Assembly: GCA_947302185.1 (NCBI GenBank)
Contig: CAMYVI010000194.1
Coordinates: 1 to 5,215 of the forward strand
Length of the DNA stretch: 5,215 nucleotides
Direction of reading: 5' to 3'
Source of the DNA: an uncultured Lachnospiraceae bacterium
GTDB lineage: Bacteria; Bacillota_A; Clostridia; Lachnospirales; Lachnospiraceae
Position numbers and translations under genes: made by a program. Under the pieces are notes generated by a model. That model had not been told where the DNA came from. It saw only the letters and a list, made by a program, of their open reading frames with translations, and did no database searches. Shown piece after piece: positions 1 through 5,215 of this stretch (positions are counted from its first letter, which is position 1; each line of letters begins with the position of its first letter).

Positions 1-2
1 TT

Positions 3-1685
3 TCACTTCCTGACATAAATCTTAATATAGTAGCTCGACGTTCCCACCGCCAGCCTCTTCACCCCATACGACTTATACAGATTCTCGTCGATCCTCATAT
101 TCTCGTAATTGAGGCTCCCTCTGCCATCACTGCTCAGGGCCACTACCTCATAGTAGCCCTCATCGAGCTGCTTCTGGACCTCCTGCCGATATTTCAGTGT
201 CATCTCGATGATCTCGGCCATTTCCGGGAAATACTTATTATATACAGGACTCTCATTAAGGATCTTCATGGCCCTGTCCGAGTTATACTGGGCCTGGCCG
301 TAATCATCTGTGTAGATGTCGTTTACCAGGCAGTAATTTGCCAGCAGGGGAGAGGTGATGATGCGCCGGTTAGGCGCATTTTCTTCTATTATATCTATTG
401 TATCGGTCCACGTCTGCTTCGCAGCGGCAATATCCGTACGGAAATACACGACCGGGATTCGGCTAAGCGTCAGAAAGACCCCGCATGCCGCGGCTGCAAT
501 CATCAGAATTCGTACTGCCTTTCCGGTCTTTTCCGAATGAGATCCCTTCATATCACAAATTCCTGATTGATCTGCTTGAAGAAACTGCTTTCCTTTCTCA
601 TCCGAATGAGATCCCTTCATGACCCTGTCCATGACAGCGCAGCCCCAGATGATCGCATAAGGCACCATCAGCTGCTCGTAGTATTCGCAGAACTGCCCGT
701 GATTTCTTGAGATATATGTGACTGGCAGGACGGAGACAAGCAGACAGACCTCCTCATAGGATAGGGACTTGCACAGAGCCCATGTCTTCTGCACGGCCGT
801 TCCGCACTGCTCGCGGTACTTCGCGCAGAGTACGGGCACCACGATGAAAAGCGCGCCGAGGCTGAGTATCGCCACATCCGGATATTTGATGGCAACAACG
901 GTTGCAATCTGCTTCAGAATATACAGAATTCCGTGCATGTTGGAATCGATGTTGGCCCTGACCAGCACGAGCGGAAGGTAGAGCGGAAATACACGGTCGA
1001 TGAAAAACAGCGATCCGAATCCGATCACCAGCCCATAAATCGCGAGCTTCACGGCATCCCGCAGAGAGCGGAACAGCAGATACACAAAAAGGCACGGTCC
1101 AAGCAGAAGGAAATATTGTTTCGAGTAAAATGCAAGTATCACGATGACCGCGTAGAGAAACGGGTGGTATACATTTTCCACAGTATCCTTCGCGATCAGG
1201 AACGCGAGCAAATATACCAGCAGCATGCCGAGCGAATGCGGATAGGCAGTACATGCAGAGACAATGCGCACCGAAATCAGTGCCGCAAGCAAAGATATCC
1301 ATCGCTCGCATCCGTGTTTCCTCACCGTCAGATAGACCAGGAGAGCTGCTCCCGCATCGATGCATTTGCTGAATACTTCGGAGACCGTCAATGCGCGGCT
1401 CACCGGAAAGAACTTCAGGATAAATCCGGTAATAAACGACTGCAGAAATGCATAACACCCGGAGTTGAACGGCAGCTCCGCTTTAAGCAGAGCTGCACTA
1501 TACGGGTTGAGTCCCCTTGAGAAGTCAACCGCGTATTTGATCATCGTCATCTCACGGTAGCTTTTTTGATATGGCATCGCGAAGATAAAATAGAAGTTGG
1601 AGGCGAATACCATGATCAGCGCAATGCTAAAAGCTATGGCAAGAAGCCCCGGCATGGCACTGTTTTGTTTTCCTCTATCGGTCAT
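3..1685 (-). CDS. Multi-pass membrane protein, probable GT-C type glycosyltransferase (family 39-like)
   Basis: A 560-residue integral membrane protein with roughly 10 to 13 hydrophobic segments, the first at about 13-37 and the last at about 391-410, followed by a soluble tail of about 150 residues. The first outer loop carries acidic residues E45 and D54 and the string RGLNPYS (58-63), which resembles the G-x-x-PY motif of polyprenyl-phosphate-sugar dependent GT-C enzymes. In that family an acidic residue of this loop is catalytic, so E45 or D54 are candidates. The segment SRNHGQFCEYYEQLMVP (326-342) resembles the late-helix GxxxxYxxxLxP signature. By positive-inside reasoning, loop 354-390, with a duplicated KGSHS motif, is cytoplasmic and the C-terminal tail is outside. 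The family donor is usually a lipid-linked sugar and the acceptor a wall glycan, lipid or protein; neither can be told here. ATG at 1685 is preferred over M11, which lacks a well-placed ribosome site. The gene is probably translationally coupled to the protease. An O-antigen ligase/polymerase-like membrane protein is an alternative. Confidence 0.72.
   Translation of the reverse strand: MTDRGKQNSAMPGLLAIAFSIALIMVFASNFYFIFAMPYQKSYREMTMIKYAVDFSRGLNPYSAALLKAELPFNSGCYAFLQSFITGFILKFFPVSRALTVSEVFSKCIDAGAALLVYLTVRKHGCERWISLLAALISVRIVSACTAYPHSLGMLLVYLLAFLIAKDTVENVYHPFLYAVIVILAFYSKQYFLLLGPCLFVYLLFRSLRDAVKLAIYGLVIGFGSLFFIDRVFPLYLPLVLVRANIDSNMHGILYILKQIATVVAIKYPDVAILSLGALFIVVPVLCAKYREQCGTAVQKTWALCKSLSYEEVCLLVSVLPVTYISRNHGQFCEYYEQLMVPYAIIWGCAVMDRVMKGSHSDEKGKQFLQADQSGICDMKGSHSEKTGKAVRILMIAAAACGVFLTLSRIPVVYFRTDIAAAKQTWTDTIDIIEENAPNRRIITSPLLANYCLVNDIYTDDYGQAQYNSDRAMKILNESPVYNKYFPEMAEIIEMTLKYRQEVQKQLDEGYYEVVALSSDGRGSLNYENMRIDENLYKSYGVKRLAVGTSSYYIKIYVRK
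361..386 (+). terminator. Terminator-like hairpin on the plus strand, antisense to the membrane-protein gene
   Basis: ATGCGCC and GGCGCAT form a perfect 7-base stem around the loop GGTTA, followed on the plus strand by TTTTCTTC. This resembles a short intrinsic terminator facing against the gene and could stop antisense transcription. The stem is short, the T-run is interrupted, and no plus-strand gene feeds it, so chance is the leading explanation. Confidence 0.2.
519..620 (-). repeat. In-frame dispersed direct repeat in a loop of the membrane protein
   Basis: A 20-base stretch occurs identically at 532-551 and 601-620. Extending left gives 33-base copies (519-551 and 588-620) matching at 29 positions. 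The copies are offset by 69 bases, exactly 23 codons, and encode MKGSHSDEKGK (356-366) and MKGSHSEKTGK (379-389). The 36 bases between the copies show no similarity to them. The repeat lies in a predicted cytoplasmic loop just before the last membrane segment. Confidence 0.85.
1472..1496 (-). other. Strong potential mRNA hairpin inside the glycosyltransferase-like gene
   Basis: In the mRNA sense (minus strand) GCAGCTCTGCT pairs with AGCGGAGCTGC through 11 continuous pairs (one G-U) around a three-base TAA loop. It encodes AALLKAEL (64-71). No U-run follows, so it is not a canonical terminator. A role in RNA stability or translation is possible but unproven; codon-driven coincidence is also possible. 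Confidence 0.5.
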
Positions 1686-1692
1686 ATTTAAG

Positions 1693-4600
1693 TCACTCTT
1701 TCTTTCTCACCCACATAAACCGTCTGGCCGCCGAATACGAATTCAAGCGCAGTTTAGCCCCATTCTTAGGCGTATTCCCGACCATCTCCAGGTAGTATCC
1801 CTCATAATTTTTAAGGGCGATGGTTCCGTTGCTCTTCTTTACAATTCTCCATCTCTGACAGGTCTTACCTTTCCATACTCCCTGTACAATCGCAGCGCCC
1901 TTCGTCGCCTTGGATTTCGTCGGCATAAGCACCTTGCCGGAATTAACATTCACGATACGGTACGTATTATTTCCGCTGTAGTAGAAGCGGAACTTCTGTG
2001 CTTTGGTTCCGTTGCTTCTGTAAACCTGCAGCTTCGTGCCGCTCTGTGTTGATCCCGCCGGGACATCGATTACAAAGCTCTTGTTCCTGGAAGCTCTCAG
2101 TGTGCAGAGACCGTCATATGGTCTGGTCACCACTTTGGTGGATACCTGCTCGAGATAGAATCTCTGTGCCGTACTGTTCGTCCTGTTCCGCATTTTTACC
2201 GCAGCTTTATTTGCGGCTCCGTTTTCTGCGTTGAGCGCCTTGCCGGAATTTTTATTCACGAATACGAAGGTTCCGTCACTGCATTTTTTGATTGACCACC
2301 TCTCTGACTTGCGCGATTTACTGAATACACGGATGACAGCATTGACGCCGCTATTCTTGCTCCCGTTGTAGGAATCCACAGCGAGCTCACACTTCATGCT
2401 GATAATGGAATACGTGCCGTCGCTGTTCTTCGTCAGCTTGAATTGCTGTCCCTCCGAACACGTCTTACTTGTTATACACAGCGCCGTGTTATTGGTCATG
2501 CCGCCGCTCTTCAGTCCGACGACCCGGCCGGTTGCCGCTTTAGGCACAAGGATATACGTGTAATTATTGAGTATCGTTGTCACGCGCTTGCTGATTCCGA
2601 ACTGGCAGGATGCGGTTCCCTTATAATTTCCTATACCCTGAGCGACGACCGTTGCCTGTCCGGGATACACATTATTCTTGTACGTAAGTGTATAATCATA
2701 TCCCTGCTGTAATGTTTTGCCGTTCAGCTTAACGACCATTGTAGGAGTCTTCGCCGTTCCGCTGTAGGCGTAGGCATATTTTCCGGTCTTGATCTTCACG
2801 GATGCCTTTTCTATACTCCGGGGCACAATGTTAAAATCCCGGTATGCCGAGCCTGTATATACACCGCGTCCGGAAACATAAACCCTGCCCGTACCCACAT
2901 TGACATTATAGCCGTAGGACAGTTCATAATCTCTGTGCAGCATCATTTTCTTGCCGTTATACTTAACGCTCGGATTCGGCCTGATCTGAGTTCCTGTATA
3001 TGCACGGTTCCCAATCGCCTTGAACATATCTGTAGTAATCGTGCGGTTGATTGCATTTCCGAGATATACACAGCCATTTCCGACATAATATGACGATGAT
3101 GATGTCAGGTACGGATTGCAATAACTCTTCAGGCTCTTAATGAGATTGGACAGAGTACCGAAGGCACGGCCGTTCGCCTTAAGATCGGCAATAACCGCAG
3201 TATAATACGGTGCCGCCATGGACGTTCCGGTCTCGCCCTCATAAGTATTATTACCCTTACCGATGCCATATATGGGTCTATTATACTCTCCGCCCGGTGC
3301 GGCAAAGTCTACACTGCTTCCGTAGTTCGTGTAATCCGTATATTGTCCTGTTGAATAAGAAATCGAGGAGATTGTAAGGCATCTGTTGCTCTTAGCCGGC
3401 CATACATAATGGGTATCGGTATGCTCATTTCCTGCGGCTGCTACCAAATAGCACTTTTTATTCAACGCATATTGCAGTGCTGCTTCTCCCGCAGAAAACG
3501 TCTCGTAATACCCGATAGATGCGCCGTTACTGTAATTGATAACATCGGCACCGGCGTCCACTGATTTATAAATCGCCGACAATGCATTGCTTGCACTGCT
3601 GTTTCCGTAATTATCATACATTCTGACCGGTATGAATCGAACCGCATTGTCCGTAGCTTCATAAATCTGGTTCAGGACAAATGTCCCGTGTCCCTCTCTA
3701 TCATTAACACTTCCGCCGACAACAGAAATAGCCTTATTCAGCAGCACACGATCATAATTGACATAGGAGCAGGATGTATCGTATCCGGTGTCAATTACTG
3801 CCACATAAACCACCGTATTGATTGACCCGGTATTATTCAGCAGTCTGTCAATTCCCATATAGGACACGGCCCGGGAAAAATAGCCGGAATACCCCTTGAA
3901 ATATCGTCCGACGTTCTCCTCGTCGTCACTTTCCGGTTCCAGATCAGGAATTTCCGTTTCATCTTCCGTATCGGTCGACATGTCTGTGCCGGAAATCTCT
4001 GTGCCACCATTTTCACCATAGGCCGCCGCATCTGCTCCGGAGTCTCCCTCCCTGATTTCCGCTTCAGGCGTCTCTATGTCTACACTGTCCGGACTCTGAC
4101 CGGTTGCGGCAGTTTCTCCGGCATCCGTATCCTCGGAATCCGTCTCAATGTCAGCATCCGTTTCCTCGGAATCCATTTCAATGTCAGCATCCATATCACT
4201 GTCAATCGTCATGACGAGATCGGGTATAACTTCCCATACCCCGGGATCATCCTTCAACATCTCGGCAGCAATCGCGGCTTCAGCCGGCGTCGCGTACTGA
4301 ATGAGGTTCGTTTCGCCAAATGTAATGACCGAGAGGGCTCCTCTCGTGTCGACCGGCTCCGAAGACATGACAAATAGGCGGCATGTGGCATATCTGTCAT
4401 TTGCACGTATCACATTGTTCTCACAGGTGACATCTGCATATCCGTTCTCCTTCAGGAGCGCGGTTGCCGCATTTGCATCATCTTCTTCCGCAGCCGCAAG
4501 GACATAGCTGTCTGCTCCGACAAGCTCCTCTCCGTCACCGCCGGTAATCAGATCCTCGTTGAGATCGATGACGATTTCCGCTTCATAGTCGCAGGGATAC

Positions 4601-5196
4601 TCGATATTCATGTCGGAGAGTGCCTGTGCAAATGAACCCGTATCTCCGCACACGATCTCTTCCGGTGCCGCAGGCTTTCCGACAAGAATCTCCTCCTGCT
4701 CCTTGAGCTGTTCCTCTATGAGGAGATCCGCCTCAGGTTCCTTTTCTGCTTCAGGTTCTTTTTCTGCTTCCGCCTGCTTTTTCAGTTCATCTGTCACGAC
4801 CTGCATTTCCTGTGACGTGGCGGGAGCATCTATTGCAGCATCCGTCGAACCGGCACTCTCAGAGTCTTCTGCATTCTGTAACTCTTCCTCTCCGTCAACC
4901 GGACTCTCCTGCTCTTCATCGTCGGCCTCGGAGAAGTCGATATCCGGGTCAGATTCCGGCAATCCGCTCTCATCATCCTCGTATAACTCGTCGGCAAAAT
5001 CCGTTTCCGACAGTACATCCTCCCCATCCGCAAGGTCATCTTCACCCGACAGATCGTCCGGATACATCCCGGATCCGATAGCTGTTTCATCGAGTTGTGT
5101 CCCATAATCAGACAAGTCCGATGCATATGCCGGTGCAGTGACGCTGCTCACAATCAGGGCCTGCGCTATCAGCAACGCAATAAATCTTTTTTTCAT
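1693..5196 (-). CDS. Secreted S8 (subtilisin-like) serine protease with acidic pro-region, two Ig-like repeats and two ricin-type beta-trefoil lectin domains
   Basis: A 1167-residue exported endopeptidase. Residues 1-25 form a Sec signal peptide (MKKRF, hydrophobic core, AYA before S26). Residues 27-138 contain no Lys or Arg and are rich in Asp/Glu. About 186-330 resembles the pro-region of clostridial subtilases, ending in an I9-like stretch (LIQYATPAEAA..., then DPGVWEVIPD). A second acidic linker covers 331-429. The S8 core, about 432-718, has all catalytic elements: D469 in VAVIDTG, H503 in GHGT, oxyanion N590 in AAAGN, and S659 in GTSMAAP, with spacing close to subtilisin. Two Ig-like repeats follow (about 721-792 and 796-870; RDYELSY, YDYTLTY, GIGNYKG). 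Six QxW-like motifs (F919, W967, F1013, F1069, W1116, F1160) about 44-48 apart mark two beta-trefoils. No LPXTG or terminal membrane anchor is seen. The start is fixed by AAGGAG 7 bases upstream. The 7-base gap to the glycosyltransferase-like gene suggests one mRNA. Activity is likely; the substrate is unknown. Confidence 0.93.
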   Translation of the reverse strand: MKKRFIALLIAQALIVSSVTAPAYASDLSDYGTQLDETAIGSGMYPDDLSGEDDLADGEDVLSETDFADELYEDDESGLPESDPDIDFSEADDEEQESPVDGEEELQNAEDSESAGSTDAAIDAPATSQEMQVVTDELKKQAEAEKEPEAEKEPEADLLIEEQLKEQEEILVGKPAAPEEIVCGDTGSFAQALSDMNIEYPCDYEAEIVIDLNEDLITGGDGEELVGADSYVLAAAEEDDANAATALLKENGYADVTCENNVIRANDRYATCRLFVMSSEPVDTRGALSVITFGETNLIQYATPAEAAIAAEMLKDDPGVWEVIPDLVMTIDSDMDADIEMDSEETDADIETDSEDTDAGETAATGQSPDSVDIETPEAEIREGDSGADAAAYGENGGTEISGTDMSTDTEDETEIPDLEPESDDEENVGRYFKGYSGYFSRAVSYMGIDRLLNNTGSINTVVYVAVIDTGYDTSCSYVNYDRVLLNKAISVVGGSVNDREGHGTFVLNQIYEATDNAVRFIPVRMYDNYGNSSASNALSAIYKSVDAGADVINYSNGASIGYYETFSAGEAALQYALNKKCYLVAAAGNEHTDTHYVWPAKSNRCLTISSISYSTGQYTDYTNYGSSVDFAAPGGEYNRPIYGIGKGNNTYEGETGTSMAAPYYTAVIADLKANGRAFGTLSNLIKSLKSYCNPYLTSSSSYYVGNGCVYLGNAINRTITTDMFKAIGNRAYTGTQIRPNPSVKYNGKKMMLHRDYELSYGYNVNVGTGRVYVSGRGVYTGSAYRDFNIVPRSIEKASVKIKTGKYAYAYSGTAKTPTMVVKLNGKTLQQGYDYTLTYKNNVYPGQATVVAQGIGNYKGTASCQFGISKRVTTILNNYTYILVPKAATGRVVGLKSGGMTNNTALCITSKTCSEGQQFKLTKNSDGTYSIISMKCELAVDSYNGSKNSGVNAVIRVFSKSRKSERWSIKKCSDGTFVFVNKNSGKALNAENGAANKAAVKMRNRTNSTAQRFYLEQVSTKVVTRPYDGLCTLRASRNKSFVIDVPAGSTQSGTKLQVYRSNGTKAQKFRFYYSGNNTYRIVNVNSGKVLMPTKSKATKGAAIVQGVWKGKTCQRWRIVKKSNGTIALKNYEGYYLEMVGNTPKNGAKLRLNSYSAARRFMWVRKKE
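1696..1702 (-). promoter_or_regulatory. Weak ribosome binding site of the glycosyltransferase-like gene, inside the end of the protease gene
   Basis: The minus-strand sequence GAAAGAG lies in the last codons of the protease gene, with its last base 10 bases before the ATG at 1685. It is a poor match to the anti-Shine-Dalgarno sequence. With the protease stop only 7 bases before this ATG, reinitiation by ribosomes finishing the protease (translational coupling) is a reasonable inference. Confidence 0.45.
4121..4186 (-). repeat. Two tandem 33-base units encoding an 11-residue acidic repeat
   Basis: Units at 4121-4153 and 4154-4186 match at 30 of 33 positions, with a partial third unit starting at 4187. 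In the protein they give DADIEMDSEET (336-346) and DADIETDSEDT (347-357), then DAG. The unit length is a multiple of three, so gain or loss keeps the frame. It sits in the acidic linker between the propeptide-like region and the catalytic core, where length change is likely to be tolerated. Confidence 0.85.
4730..4765 (-). repeat. Two tandem 18-base units encoding EKEPEA
   Basis: Units at 4730-4747 and 4748-4765 match at 16 of 18 positions and encode two EKEPEA hexapeptides at residues 145-156. They are part of a charged, probably helical or disordered stretch (about 137-169) of the protease pro-region. Slipped-strand duplication is the simplest origin. Confidence 0.75.
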
Positions 5197-5203
5197 AGTC
5201 CTT

Positions 5204-5209
5204 CTCCTT
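5204..5209 (-). promoter_or_regulatory. Strong ribosome binding site of the protease gene
   Basis: On the minus strand AAGGAG lies 7 bases before the ATG at 5196, a near-ideal Shine-Dalgarno for Gram-positive bacteria. It selects this start and predicts efficient initiation. The right edge of the window is only 6 bases further upstream, so the promoter is not visible. Confidence 0.88.
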
Positions 5210-5215
5210 CACTGT

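Noticed and set aside
754..1458. 234-residue minus-strand frame overlapping the membrane protein
   Set aside because: It is a different frame of the same strand inside a gene with convincing membrane segments and GT-C motifs. Its Cys/Arg-rich composition is typical of an out-of-frame shadow.
933..1520. 195-residue plus-strand reading frame
   Set aside because: It is antisense to the clear multi-pass membrane protein. Its product is charged and low in structure signals, with no recognisable motif.
1597..2052. 151-residue plus-strand frame spanning the gene junction
   Set aside because: It is antisense to the ends of both genes and carries no family signature. Nothing indicates it is expressed.
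2128..2140. Short inverted repeat CACCA/TGGTG
   Set aside because: Only five pairs inside the linker between the two trefoils and no T-run; expected by chance in a window of this size.
4121..4186. Possible CRISPR-like or regulatory repeat array
   Set aside because: Only two directly abutting in-frame units exist, without spacers, and they encode an acidic peptide repeat in a real gene.
4610..5107. 165-residue Ser-rich reading frame on the plus strand
   Set aside because: It lies opposite the Asp/Glu-rich part of the protease. GAN codons read backwards give NTC, which yields the Ser/Phe-rich composition. It has no domain and is a shadow of the real gene.

Overview
The window holds two complete protein-coding genes, both on the minus strand. 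They are arranged head to tail with only 7 bases between them, and nothing convincing is encoded on the plus strand. Reading in the direction of transcription, positions 5196 to 1693 encode a 1167-residue secreted subtilisin-like serine protease. Positions 1685 to 3 encode a 560-residue multi-pass membrane protein that looks like a GT-C type (polyprenyl-phosphate-sugar dependent) glycosyltransferase. The only other non-coding DNA is 19 bases of leader with a strong Shine-Dalgarno at the right edge and 2 bases after the last stop at the left edge. The operon promoter and any terminator therefore lie outside the window.

The protein style suggests a Gram-positive Clostridia member, most likely a Lachnospiraceae-type gut or rumen bacterium. 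The clues are an AGGAG ribosome site 7 bases from ATG, a classical Sec signal peptide ending AYA, and roughly balanced base composition. The mosaic protease also carries tandem Ig-like repeats with DY-x-LxY-xNN and GxGxYxG motifs and ricin-type lectin domains. This assignment is made from family resemblance, not from a search.

The protease has the following order: signal peptide (1-25), very acidic disordered block (27 to about 180), propeptide-like region (about 186-330), second acidic linker with tandem repeats (331-429), S8 catalytic core (about 432-718; D469, H503, N590, S659), two Ig-like repeats (about 721-870), and two complete ricin-type beta-trefoils (about 874-1017 and 1028-1165). 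Charge is strongly polarised: the N-terminal half is acidic and the C-terminal 450 residues are strongly basic.

A working model, which is inference, is that the protease is exported, its acidic pro-region is removed, and the basic Ig/lectin tail places it on a glycan or anionic wall polymer. The downstream membrane enzyme may build or decorate that polymer, or may glycosylate the protease itself. No CRISPR, RNA gene, transposon or recognised defence system is present. The most interesting points are the unusual protease architecture, its charge polarity, its tight coupling to a glycosyltransferase, and several small in-frame repeats.
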